38,781 bases of DNA from Planctomycetota bacterium (lineage in GTDB: Bacteria > Planctomycetota > Planctomycetia > Pirellulales > JADFKK01), in contig JADFKK010000033.1 in assembly GCA_022564995.1 (NCBI GenBank), forward strand, positions 1 to 38,781, written 5' to 3'. The notes beneath the pieces were generated by a model. The model did no database searches, was not told where the DNA came from, and saw nothing but the letters and a program-made list of their open reading frames with translations. Every line of letters starts with the position of its first letter. The first letter of the stretch is position 1. A program made the translations under genes and the position numbers. Positions 8,975-16,145 of the stretch are shown piece by piece.

Positions 8975-9403
8975 ATGGGGCTGAATGTTGAACTATTGGA
9001 ACGGAGTTTTGCCGCCGTGGCGCCCAAGGCCGAAGAGTTGGCCGAAGTGTTCTACGGCCACTTGTTCGCCGATTTTCCGCAGGTCAAGCCGATGTTCGAG
9101 AACGTCGACATGGCCGAGCAGAAGAAGAAGCTCATCGCCTCGCTCGTGGTCATCGTCAACAATCTTCGCAAGGGCGAAGTGCTGGTGCCGACGCTCGAAC
9201 AACTTGGCGCCAGGCATCTCGACTACGGCGCCCAGGAAGAGCACTATCCGGCCGTCGGCCAGTCGCTGATCAAGGCCCTGGCCCAAGTGACCGGCGATGC
9301 CTGGAACGAAGAGCTAACGCAAGTCTGGAGCGAAGCCTACGCCGTCATCACCGAGCACATGCTGGCCGGTGCGGCGAAAAGGTCACCCGTCGCGACGGTG
9401 TAG
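8975..9403 (+). CDS. Single-domain bacterial globin
   Basis: This 142-residue protein covers one globin fold of the flavohaemoglobin/Vitreoscilla type, without the FAD/NAD reductase domain of Hmp. Expected haem-pocket positions are present: Tyr27 (B10) in FYGHLF, Phe41 (CD1) in PMFENVD, Gln49 (E7), the proximal His81 (F8) in LGARHLDYG, and Tyr91 in HYPAVGQSLIKAL. It should bind haem and handle O2 or NO in the cytoplasm, with electrons from a separate reductase. The ATG at 8975 is preceded by AGGAG at 8961-8965. A longer in-frame reading from 8639 would run through the upstream palindrome and is rejected. Its stop lies 3 bases from the stop of the convergent molybdenum-carrier-like gene. Confidence 0.9.
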   Translation: MGLNVELLERSFAAVAPKAEELAEVFYGHLFADFPQVKPMFENVDMAEQKKKLIASLVVIVNNLRKGEVLVPTLEQLGARHLDYGAQEEHYPAVGQSLIKALAQVTGDAWNEELTQVWSEAYAVITEHMLAGAAKRSPVATV

Positions 9404-9406
9404 TTG

Positions 9407-9910
9407 TCACGGTCTCTCGTGTCCCTCGCCGAAGAGCGCAGCCAGCAGCCGGGTGACGAACTGGGCCGCTCGGGCGGAAATGCCCGGCGAGCCGCTCTCG
9501 CGCGGCCCGGCGACGTTGAGCACGCAAACGTCATGTATACTGACAAACTGACGTGCCTCTTGCACGTCGAGCGGCCCGTCAAGTTTCACGGTCAGATCGA
9601 CGACCAATAGCGGCTTGTCGTGTTGCTGCGCTAATTGTTGCGTCAGCAGCGTGCCGCCGGAAAGAACGCCGGCGGAGAGAATCAGCGTGGCGTCGGAGTC
9701 GAGCACGTTACGTTCGGTTCGCACCGCATACTGAGCCGACTCGGTTTCGGTCAATTGGTAACGCCGGTCAATCGGCCCGTCCTCCGCCAGCCGGCCGCGC
9801 GGACACCATCCGCCATGCGGGAAGCCCGCGGCGATTGCCGCATCAAGCGCGCCGCGGTCGACACCGCTTTGCCCTCCGGAGACGATCTTTTGTAGCGGTG
9901 AGGGTGCCAT
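9407..9910 (-). CDS. Putative molybdenum carrier-like protein (YpsA/LOG-like Rossmann fold)
   Basis: This 167-residue protein opens with KIVSGGQSGVDRGALDAAI and then GGWCPRGRLAEDG, the signature of the putative molybdenum carrier family (PF12694), which shares a Rossmann-like fold with SLOG/LOG proteins. Further conserved stretches are DATLILSAG, LSGGTLLT and KPLLVVDL. Members are thought to bind molybdenum cofactor or a nucleotide-like ligand; the function is poorly established. No signal peptide is seen. The gene is downstream of the LysM gene on the same strand, but 136 bases and a paired hairpin element separate them. Confidence 0.8.
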   Translation of the reverse strand: MAPSPLQKIVSGGQSGVDRGALDAAIAAGFPHGGWCPRGRLAEDGPIDRRYQLTETESAQYAVRTERNVLDSDATLILSAGVLSGGTLLTQQLAQQHDKPLLVVDLTVKLDGPLDVQEARQFVSIHDVCVLNVAGPRESGSPGISARAAQFVTRLLAALFGEGHERP

Positions 9911-9915
9911 CGGTG

Positions 9916-9986
9916 CGGAGCCGCCGTGTCCTCACGGCGATGAATCCTGGTCCGACGTACATCGCCCTGGGGACAGGGCGGCTCCG
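9916..9986. repeat. REPIN-like paired hairpins with compensatory differences
   Basis: Arms 9916-9942 and 9960-9986 are inverted copies matching at 24 of 27 positions, with a 17-base spacer. Each arm folds by itself: left CGCCGTG-TCCT-CACGGCG; right (reversed) CGCCCTG-TCCC-CAGGGCG. Two of the three differences are the two partners of the same stem base pair (G-C versus C-G), and the third lies in the loop. The element lies between the LysM gene and the molybdenum-carrier-like gene. Confidence 0.75.
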
Positions 9987-10046
9987 ACGGATCCTACGTC
10001 GTCCGGGGCCGGCTCGCCGAATCGCAGAAAGTCATTCAGCAAACGC

Positions 10047-11423
10047 CTACTTAATTTGCGACCAGATTTGCCGCGTCAGCGAGTCTTGCCGCCCGTCGCC
10101 AGCCGCTGGCACCGTCGCGGCGCCGCCCAGGGGCAAAACCAGCTTCCAGCCCGGCTTGAGATGATCGTAGTCGTCGCCAAGCAGATCACGGTTCAACTCA
10201 CAGATATCAGCCCAACGGGCCGTTTTCCCCAGCTCGTCGCGGGCGATGTTGAAAATGGTGTCGCCTTCCTGCACCACATAAACTCGCTGGCCCTGGTTTT
10301 GGGCCAAGGCCGTGGTGCGATACGGACTGCGCGTCGATTTGCGCTCTTTGGGACAGAACACGGGATAGTTTTTACGCAGGTCGGACACCGCGGGTGTGGC
10401 GATCACGTCGCCGACGCGAATCTTGCTCGGGTCGGGAAATTTCTGGCGATTGTGTTCGATCAGCGCCTTGTAAAAATCGCCCGTGCCGTAGGCCTTCTTC
10501 GAGACCGACCAGAAGCTGTCGTTGGGCTTGACGGTGTAGCTGCCGGTGTTTTGCGAAAGGCCCGTGGGCTGGCCGAATCCGTCGCTGGCGATGGCGTCGC
10601 TACGAGAGGCATTCGGCGCGGCGCGCGATGCGGTAGAAGGCTGGAAGGCATCATAGCGACCGGCTGTTGTTCCCGCGCTTTTGTCACCGGAGTAACTGTT
10701 ACGAGCTGGATCTTGCTGCGCCGTCGCGGAGCCGCCATACTGCGTTTGCGCCTGGGGAGTGCCATAAGCCGCCGGCTGTCTCGCCGCATATTGGGCCTGC
10801 ATGTCGGTCGATTGCGCGGCGGTTTGAAGTCCATCGGGCCCCGGTTGAAGCTGAGCCGGCGTCGTCGGGCGGAGCCCTCCCGGAATGGGATCGGCCTGAT
10901 GCACCGTATTATCAGAATACTGCCGACGGCTCGACGAGTTCGATGCACCGTCATCCAAGCTGGGACGCAGCACGTTGGTGCCGCCCGTGCCAAAGCCGTC
11001 GCGCTGCCGCAGCCCGGGATTGCCGAAGCGGTCAGCACTCTGCGATTCGGCTCCCTGGGAGTTCTGCGTGCCCGAGTCAAAGGTCGAGTTGGTTTTGGGC
11101 ATCAACTCCGTACGGGGCTGGCCGGAACCGCCGCCGCCGAATTGCTGGCTGAACTTGTCCATCGGGCCAACCCAACGGCGATCGTTTGCACCTTTGCCGA
11201 GTTCGCCGGAATTGGCATCCTTGTTGTCACCGCTGGCCGGAATGAGCATCTCGCCGCCGACGCCCGATTTGCCGTCGCCCGAATCGCCACGGTCGTCGGC
11301 CGGCGTTTCCACAGCGGCGGTGGGTATATCTTTCGACCCCCACACCTTGCGGAAAACGACCACACCCAACACGATTGCCAGAATCGCGACAACTCCCAAT
11401 CCGATTTTAGCTTCCTTGCCCAT
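10047..11423 (-). CDS. Membrane-anchored protein with two LysM domains
   Basis: This 458-residue protein has an N-terminal transmembrane segment (IGLGVVAILAIVLGVVVF, about residues 7-24). A long Gln/Ser/Gly/Pro-rich, probably disordered region spans about 30-290. Two LysM domains follow at about 297-346 (SYTVKPNDSFWSVSKKAYG) and 381-433 (VYVVQEGDTIFNIARDELG). LysM binds N-acetylglucosamine-containing polymers such as peptidoglycan, so the protein probably tethers the inner membrane to the cell wall. The ATG at 11423 has a strong AAGGAGGAGG site upstream. It follows rsmH on the same strand after a 308-base spacer, where ftsL/ftsI would stand in a classical dcw cluster. The coincidence is suggestive, not proof of a division role. 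Confidence 0.88.
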   Translation of the reverse strand: MGKEAKIGLGVVAILAIVLGVVVFRKVWGSKDIPTAAVETPADDRGDSGDGKSGVGGEMLIPASGDNKDANSGELGKGANDRRWVGPMDKFSQQFGGGGSGQPRTELMPKTNSTFDSGTQNSQGAESQSADRFGNPGLRQRDGFGTGGTNVLRPSLDDGASNSSSRRQYSDNTVHQADPIPGGLRPTTPAQLQPGPDGLQTAAQSTDMQAQYAARQPAAYGTPQAQTQYGGSATAQQDPARNSYSGDKSAGTTAGRYDAFQPSTASRAAPNASRSDAIASDGFGQPTGLSQNTGSYTVKPNDSFWSVSKKAYGTGDFYKALIEHNRQKFPDPSKIRVGDVIATPAVSDLRKNYPVFCPKERKSTRSPYRTTALAQNQGQRVYVVQEGDTIFNIARDELGKTARWADICELNRDLLGDDYDHLKPGWKLVLPLGGAATVPAAGDGRQDSLTRQIWSQIK

Positions 11424-11731
11424 AATAGGCCTCCTCCTTGAGGCTGGATTTAATTAAGGCGGACGTATAGCAGGCACATGGCCCGCGAGTCAAGGCGTCG
11501 AGGGTCGAAAAAGCAGCCAGCACGACATCACCAGGTTAGGATCTCCAGCTCCACGCGAGCCATTTGGGGGCTGGGGATTGGGGATTGGGGACTGGGGATT
11601 GAGGAAAGCTTCCTTTCGTTTTCCCCCAGTCCCGAGTCCCCAGCCCTGGGCCCCCAGTCCCCCGCGTTTCGGAAAAAACTGGCAACTGGGTAGAGCAATG
11701 CGCTAGACATCCTCGCAAAACTCCGCTGGAC
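11424..11731. other. Spacer with G-rich/C-rich inverted tract
   Basis: No gene is seen. At 11566-11600 the plus strand carries five G4-5 runs separated by CT, ATT or ACT (units GGGGATT/GGGGACT). At 11623-11663 a C-rich stretch (units AGTCCC/AGTCCCC) can pair with it, around a GAAAGCTTCC centre. The G-rich side also fits a G-quadruplex pattern. Confidence 0.55.
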
Positions 11732-12622
11732 CTAGCACGCCGCCTTCGCCGCCACTCGCAACTTGGCGCTGCGGCAGCGCGGGTTGAGGTCGAGCTCACG
11801 ATCAGAGGGGCGAATCGGGCGGCGGGTGAGCACCTCATAGGCTATATCGTCACGAAAGGCCTGCTTAACCCGACGATCCTCTAAAGAATGAAAGCTGATT
11901 ACGGCCAGCCGCCCGCCCGCTGCCAGTACATCCGGAATCCTCCGCAAAGCGATGTCCAGAGATTTCAACTCGTCGTTCACCGCGATACGCAATGCCTGAA
12001 ACGTGCGGGTCGCCCCGTCGATTCTCTTCGCCCCGGGCCGAGTCGGCACACAGCGGCGGACGATTTGGGCCAGGTCCGATGCGGTGCGTATTGGGGTAAC
12101 GCGACGGCATTCGACGATCTTGCGGGCGATACGCCGGCTGAGGCGTTCCTCGCCATACGCGTAGATCAAATCGGCCAGATGCTCAGCACTGAGCCGCTCC
12201 AGCAATTTCCAGGCTGGCTCACCTTCGTCGGGATCAAACCGCAAATCGAGCGGCCCCGGCGAATCGAAGCTGAAGCCGCGCTGGCGGTCGGCTAGTTGAT
12301 CGCTGGAGAGGCCCAAATCGAGCAGCACGCCGTCGACCGGCGGAGTTTCCATTGCCGCTAACACCTCCGGCAGATCGCAGAAGTTCGACTGCACCAACTT
12401 GACCGGCAATCCGCGCAGGTTCTGCTCCGCCGCGTCCATCGCCGCCGGATCGCGATCGAGAGAGATCACCAATCCGTCGGGACCAACCCGCTCGGCCAGC
12501 GCTCGGGTATGTCCCCCGCCGCCCAGCGTGCCATCGACGAAGGTTTGCCCCGGCTGTGGATTAAGCCAGCAGAGCACCTCGTCGAGCATGACCGGAACGT
12601 GCAGCGGCGAAGAATCAGGCAT
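11732..12622 (-). CDS. rsmH: 16S rRNA (cytosine(1402)-N(4))-methyltransferase RsmH (MraW)
   Basis: This 296-residue protein transfers a methyl group from S-adenosylmethionine to N4 of C1402 in 16S rRNA, in the decoding centre. Family motifs are all visible: HVPVMLDEVL (8-17), the SAM motif FVDGTLGGGGH (28-38), DLGLSSDQLADRQRGFSF near 105-122 followed by PLDLRFD, and ISFHSLEDRRVKQAF near 245-260. Length is close to the usual 300-315. It is downstream of mraZ on the same strand, as in most bacteria, but separated by an unusual 501-base hairpin-rich spacer, so cotranscription is uncertain. No cell-division or mur gene follows. Confidence 0.95.
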   Translation of the reverse strand: MPDSSPLHVPVMLDEVLCWLNPQPGQTFVDGTLGGGGHTRALAERVGPDGLVISLDRDPAAMDAAEQNLRGLPVKLVQSNFCDLPEVLAAMETPPVDGVLLDLGLSSDQLADRQRGFSFDSPGPLDLRFDPDEGEPAWKLLERLSAEHLADLIYAYGEERLSRRIARKIVECRRVTPIRTASDLAQIVRRCVPTRPGAKRIDGATRTFQALRIAVNDELKSLDIALRRIPDVLAAGGRLAVISFHSLEDRRVKQAFRDDIAYEVLTRRPIRPSDRELDLNPRCRSAKLRVAAKAAC

Positions 12623-12678
12623 AGAGACAACCGATAAGTGGCGTTCCGATTGCCAGTGAGCCCCGAGATGTCGGCGAG

Positions 12679-13023
12679 CCCCGAGCGTTAGCTCGGGGGT
12701 AACACATTTCCCTGGGAAATGGTCGAAACCGACCGAGGAATCACCATCGGCCTCACGGCCGACGCTCGCAGGTTCCGGCGCAATAACGACGCAATAACGA
12801 TGACGAGGTCACTATAGAGCATATGCTCGAAAAAACATCCGACCCGGACACTTCCATGTGTCCGCGACGGGCGGATGCGTGTGGGCGGAGCCCCGAGGGG
12901 CAGCCGCTCACGGTTCGCGACCCAGAGACATCCATGCCCTGAGCCCGCCAATGTTTCCCGCCGTCATAGACACTGTCATGGATGACGGCGGGACCGCCCG
13001 TCAGTCGGTGGCCGTTGACTGAC
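12679..13023. repeat. Cluster of hairpins in the mraZ-rsmH spacer
   Basis: The spacer 12623-13123 contains no convincing gene but a series of stem-loops: CCCCGAGC/GCTCGGGG at 12679-12698; CATTTCCC-T-GGGAAATG at 12705-12721; TCGGCC/GGCCGA at 12747-12762; CGGACAC/GTGTCCG at 12845-12864; an 11-base perfect stem CCCGCCGTCAT/ATGACGGCGGG at 12957-12992; and GTCAGTC/GACTGAC at 13000-13023. None has a following T run, so they are not typical terminators. Confidence 0.6.
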
Positions 13024-13094
13024 CGGGGCCGCAAGGCGCGAGGCGAACAAAACGGACGAACAACACGCTGAAAATCCTTCCCACTAAAGCCTCT

Positions 13095-13118
13095 GTAAAG
13101 CCGCGACCAGTGGTCGCG
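13095..13118 (+). repeat. AAAGCCGCGACC hairpin repeat, unit 1
   Basis: GTAAAGCCGCGACC-AGT-GGTCGCG contains the stem CGCGACC/GGTCGCG around a 3-base loop. Its perfect 24-base inverted copy is at 14003-14026, and the two flank mraZ and its promoter. It lies just past the mraZ stop codon. Confidence 0.75.
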
Positions 13119-13123
13119 TCCTC

Positions 13124-13615
13124 TCATTTCGGGGTAACTAACTCTTTCCCCACCGCCGCGACTGCTTCCGGCGCCGCCGGCCCACCAAACGCCGCCTCGG
13201 CCAACTCATCGTAATGGGCCTGCTTCTCCTCGGAGTACGTCTCCCATTGTCCACGGTCCCAGATTTCCAGATGTCCGCCGGCGCCAATGAGCACGACGTC
13301 CCTGTCGAGCAATCCCCATTGGGCCAGCTCCGGCGGAATCCTTAGCCTTCCTTGGCGATCGAGCTCCACCGCTTGGGCTTTCGCATAAAACAGCCGGCGA
13401 AACGCTTCCGCGTTCTTGGCCGCCGGAGAAGCTTGGGCGAGACGCTGGGCCAACTCGCCGAGGGCCTGCTCGGTGTAAACGGCCAGCGACCCATCGGTGC
13501 CCGGCGTCACATAAAGCAGCAAACCGGGCCGCCCCAGGGCTTCTCGAAGGGGCTTGGGAATCGCAACTCGCAGCTTCTCATCCAGCGATCGTTGATAAGT
13601 GCCCGTGAGTAGCAT
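13124..13615 (-). CDS. mraZ: Transcriptional regulator MraZ
   Basis: MraZ is a SpoVT/AbrB-fold DNA-binding protein that represses its own operon by binding repeated TGGG boxes. The protein has two characteristic half-domains: MLLTGTYQRSLDEKLRVAIP near the start, and AQAVELDRQGRLRIPPEL near residues 77-94, each with the D-x-x-G/L-R pattern. At 163 residues it is slightly longer than the usual 145-150, through a C-terminal Ala/Val-rich tail. A longer frame opens at 13672, but its first 19 codons overlap the promoter and MraZ boxes. The ATG at 13615 gives the family-typical start; 13624 is an alternative. It diverges from queA. Confidence 0.93.
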   Translation of the reverse strand: MLLTGTYQRSLDEKLRVAIPKPLREALGRPGLLLYVTPGTDGSLAVYTEQALGELAQRLAQASPAAKNAEAFRRLFYAKAQAVELDRQGRLRIPPELAQWGLLDRDVVLIGAGGHLEIWDRGQWETYSEEKQAHYDELAEAAFGGPAAPEAVAAVGKELVTPK

Positions 13616-13627
13616 TTTTACCATTTT

Positions 13628-13653
13628 CCCCCATAAATCCCCATCGATCCCCA
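13628..13653 (-). promoter_or_regulatory. MraZ operator: three TGGGG direct repeats
   Basis: On the minus strand, TGGGGA (13653-13648), TGGGGA (13643-13638) and TGGGGG (13633-13628) recur with an exact 10-base period, separated by TCGA and TTTA. This is the known MraZ recognition pattern of directly repeated TGGG boxes with about 5-base spacers, and it lies between the promoter and the mraZ start. It predicts autorepression. Confidence 0.85.
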
Positions 13654-13654
13654 A

Positions 13655-13682
13655 AACATACTCATGGATCAAAAACCGTCAA
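13655..13682 (-). promoter_or_regulatory. Predicted mraZ promoter
   Basis: On the minus strand, TTGACG (13682-13677, five of six to the -35 consensus) is followed after 16 bases by TATGTT (13660-13655, four of six to the -10). Transcription would begin at about the first MraZ box, so bound MraZ would block the start site. Confidence 0.55.
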
Positions 13683-14042
13683 CCTGATTATTTCCCGGGT
13701 TTTACCGGGGTTGTTGTCGACGACTCGGCGTAGGTCTATGGCACGACAAGACTTGGGGCGATGCGAAAAAATCTTCGCCGGCGAAACTTTTTTTCACGCA
13801 GACAGAGGCCCACAGCCGGTTGTGTGTCGGCCCAATCGCGGCACAACATCTGGGACTTCCCGCGATTCGTGGTCGCCCTCGACGCGATACGGCTCGCCCC
13901 TCATACTCGCTTGCGACCTCGGCTTGGACGGATGCTTAGACCCCCAGCCGTGGCCGGGAGGCCAGGGTCTCGTTGAGTTTTCAATAGGGCTTGTGACTTA
14001 GGCGCGACCACTGGTCGCGGCTTTACATTACTTGGGGTAACG
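13683..14042. other. mraZ-queA divergent spacer
   Basis: No convincing gene is seen. It should hold the queA promoter, which I cannot place with confidence. The hairpin repeat at 14003-14026 lies 16 bases before the queA start. Confidence 0.5.
14003..14026 (-). repeat. AAAGCCGCGACC hairpin repeat, unit 2
   Basis: This is a perfect 24-base reverse complement of 13095-13118. The same unit, with other loop bases, occurs as an inverted pair at 17422-17503. Confidence 0.75.
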
Positions 14043-15089
14043 ATGTCTGAATTGAACACTTACGATTACGATCTGCCGCGCGAACTGATCGCGCAGCAAC
14101 CGCTTGCCCAACGGGCTGACGCGCGGCTGCTCGTGGTCCATCGCGACAGCGGATCGCTCGATCACGCGCACGTCCGCGATTTGCCGGAGTTGCTCAATGC
14201 CGACGACACGCTGGTGCTCAACGACACCCGTGTCGTGCCGGCCCGCCTGGTCGGCCAGCGCACGCAGACAGGCGGACGTTGGGAGGGATTGTTTCTGCGC
14301 GTCGACGACGAGGGACACTGGCGGCTGCTAAGCAAGACGCGCGGCAAGCTCATGCCCTGGGAAACCGTCACGCTGCATGACGAAACGGCCCGTGGTGAGT
14401 TGAAGCTGCGGATGATCGAAAAGCTGCCCGATGGCCAATGGATCGCGCATCCGGAAAGTGACGAAGACGCATTGACGATCCTCGGTCGTATCGGCCGCGT
14501 GCCGCTGCCGCCATACATTCGACAGGGTGAAATGGTGGCGGCCGACCGCGAGCGTTATCAGACCGTTTACGCCCGCCGGCCCGGCGCGGTCGCCGCGCCG
14601 ACCGCCGGGCTGCATTTTACCGATCGCTTGTTGGCGAATCTACAGGCCAAGGGCGTCGGCGTCTCTCGTCTCACACTGCACGTCGGCTGGGGCACATTTC
14701 AGCCGATGGGCGCCGCGTCGCTCGACGAGCACAAAATGCACGAAGAGTGGGGCGAGATCGGCCCCGAGTCCGTCGAGCAAATCAACGCACGCCGCGCGGC
14801 CGGCGGGCGGATCATCTCGGTCGGCACGACATCGGTCCGCGTGCTCGAATCGGCTGCGGCTGGCGGACAGTTACAGCCATGGAGTGGGCAGACCGATCTA
14901 TTCATCCGCCCGCCCTACGAATTCCGCGCCGTCGATGCCCTGCTGACCAACTTCCATCTCCCCAAAACCACCCTGTTAGTCCTCGTCCGCACCTTCGGCG
15001 GCGACGAGTTAATCCGCCACGCCTACCAAGAAGCCATCAACGAAGAATACCGCTTCTACAGCTACGGCGACGCTATGTTGATTCTGTAA
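14043..15089 (+). CDS. queA: tRNA preQ1(34) S-adenosylmethionine ribosyltransferase-isomerase
   Basis: QueA moves the ribosyl part of S-adenosylmethionine onto preQ1 at position 34 of tRNA, making epoxyqueuosine in queuosine synthesis. The 348 residues match the usual length. Motifs: YDYDLPRELIAQQPL at 6-20, LNDTRVVPARL near 59-69, PTAGLHFTD near 184-192, LHVGWGTFQPM near 211-221, ISVGTTSVRVLES near 259-271, NFHLPKTTLLVLV near 302-314, and the C-terminal YRFYSYGDAMLIL. The start at 14043 gives the family N-terminus; the upstream ribosome-binding site is weak (TTGGGGTAACG). No other queuosine gene is visible nearby. A 50-base purine tract follows the stop after 18 bases. Confidence 0.96.
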   Translation: MSELNTYDYDLPRELIAQQPLAQRADARLLVVHRDSGSLDHAHVRDLPELLNADDTLVLNDTRVVPARLVGQRTQTGGRWEGLFLRVDDEGHWRLLSKTRGKLMPWETVTLHDETARGELKLRMIEKLPDGQWIAHPESDEDALTILGRIGRVPLPPYIRQGEMVAADRERYQTVYARRPGAVAAPTAGLHFTDRLLANLQAKGVGVSRLTLHVGWGTFQPMGAASLDEHKMHEEWGEIGPESVEQINARRAAGGRIISVGTTSVRVLESAAAGGQLQPWSGQTDLFIRPPYEFRAVDALLTNFHLPKTTLLVLVRTFGGDELIRHAYQEAINEEYRFYSYGDAMLIL

Positions 15090-15107
15090 TCGCACACGAT
15101 TCGACGC

Positions 15108-15157
15108 GGAAGGAGGGAAGGAGAGAGGGAGGGAAGGAGAGGGGGAGAGAGGGAGAG
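15108..15157 (+). repeat. 50-base pure purine tract
   Basis: All bases are G or A (AGGAGGGAAGGAGAGAGGG-like). It can pair with the C/T tract at 15234-15292 and may form a triplex. It starts 18 bases after the queA stop. Confidence 0.75.
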
Positions 15158-15173
15158 CCATCGAGCAGGCGAA

Positions 15174-15215
15174 ACCAATGACCAATGACCAATGACCAAT
15201 GACAAATGACAAATT
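15174..15215 (+). repeat. Heptamer array ACCAATG/ACAAATG, six units
   Basis: Units: ACCAATG four times, then ACAAATG and ACAAATT. The same heptamers occur as an inverted pair at 35935-36006, so this is a dispersed microrepeat. Confidence 0.75.
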
Positions 15216-15233
15216 GAAGCGACCTCTGTCATT

Positions 15234-15292
15234 CCCTCCCTCCCTCCCTCCCTCCCTCCCTCCCTCCCTCCCTCCCCTCCCTCCCCTCTCCC
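15234..15292 (+). repeat. (CCCT)n pyrimidine tract
   Basis: About twelve CCCT tetramers followed by imperfect units. The minus strand has many G3 runs separated by single A, a G-quadruplex-prone pattern. It has no spacers and is not CRISPR. Confidence 0.85.
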
Positions 15293-15323
15293 GCCACCAC
15301 TCCTCAAACGCATCCCCACTCCA

Positions 15324-15329
15324 TATAAT
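15324..15329 (+). promoter_or_regulatory. Possible -10 box of the Nudix-like gene
   Basis: A perfect TATAAT lies 48 bases before the GTG start, but no recognisable -35 box stands at the right distance. Weak call. Confidence 0.25.
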
Positions 15330-15376
15330 CTCCCCAACGGACATCCCCTTCACAGCCAAACCGAAAGGACTCCCCC

Positions 15377-16000
15377 GTGTCGCTCGTCGAAACCGAACGC
15401 GTTCTAGTCGTTCCCACCGAAGTGTTTCATCGCCTCGGACAATTCCAAGGCTTCTGCGGCGAGGTCGATCGTTACCTCGCCGGGCTGCTCGACGACGAGC
15501 TCCTCAGCTACCGGCCGCGGGGCGAGATGGAGGAAGATCCCAGCTTCAAGCAGTTGATCCCCTATGTGATCTTTCGACATGTCGACGCCGAGGGGCGCAC
15601 CCATGTCTTTCAATACACCCGCGGCAGCGGACAGGGCGAAGGCCGGCTACACAACAAGCGGAGCATCGGCGTCGGCGGCCACATCTCGTCGATCGACGCC
15701 GAGACGTCCAGTTCAGGCCAACCTTACGAAGCAGGCATGCGCCGCGAGCTGGACGAAGAGGTCCGCATCGAGACCGAATATCGCCAGCAGTGCGTCGGCC
15801 TGATCAACGACGACAGCAACCCCGTCGGCCAAGTCCATCTCGGCGTCGTCCACATCTGCGACGTCGATTCGCCCAAGGTCTATCCCCGCGAAGACGAAAT
15901 CCTCGACGCCGGTTTTCGCGACGTCGAAGAACTGCTCGCCGACCTGGAGCGATTCGAGACCTGGTCTCAGATTTGCCTGCAGGCGTTGTTCGCAAAGTAG
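15377..16000 (+). CDS. Nudix-like hydrolase with a degenerate Nudix box
   Basis: This 207-residue cytoplasmic protein starts at GTG 15377, with AAAGGA at 15364-15369. Near residues 96-133 it has GVGGHISSID, a short Ser/Gly insertion, then AGMRRELDEEVRI. The REL-DEE core matches the RE-x-x-EE of the Nudix box, the metal-binding helix of enzymes that cleave nucleoside-diphosphate-linked compounds. The expected Gly after EE is Arg, and the first loop is longer than normal. The end has a Glu/Asp-rich helix (DVEELLADLERFETW). I recall similar proteins in planctomycetes annotated as phosphoesterases. Substrate is unknown; activity is plausible, because the metal-binding glutamates remain. Confidence 0.7.
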   Translation: MSLVETERVLVVPTEVFHRLGQFQGFCGEVDRYLAGLLDDELLSYRPRGEMEEDPSFKQLIPYVIFRHVDAEGRTHVFQYTRGSGQGEGRLHNKRSIGVGGHISSIDAETSSSGQPYEAGMRRELDEEVRIETEYRQQCVGLINDDSNPVGQVHLGVVHICDVDSPKVYPREDEILDAGFRDVEELLADLERFETWSQICLQALFAK

Positions 16001-16145
16001 AAGCGGCGTTCGCGATGGGTGGCTGGTGGCTGAGCTCACAGATTCTCCCACCAACTGGCCTTGAGCCGCCGGGCGGATTCGACTACAAACGCCGCCCTCT
16101 TCCACTTCATCTCATCGTAACCGCAGGTTCTGCGGGGAGGTTCTC

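Noticed and set aside
10056..11441. A 461-codon plus-strand frame opposite the LysM gene
   Set aside because: The minus strand has a perfect ribosome-binding site, membrane anchor and two LysM domains; the plus frame has none of these.
12753..13127. A 124-codon minus-strand frame between mraZ and rsmH
   Set aside because: It is built largely from the hairpin repeats, lacks recognisable protein character and has no ribosome-binding site.
15234..15292. Possible CRISPR or coding repeat at the CCCT tract
   Set aside because: There are no unique spacers; it is a plain tetranucleotide tract.
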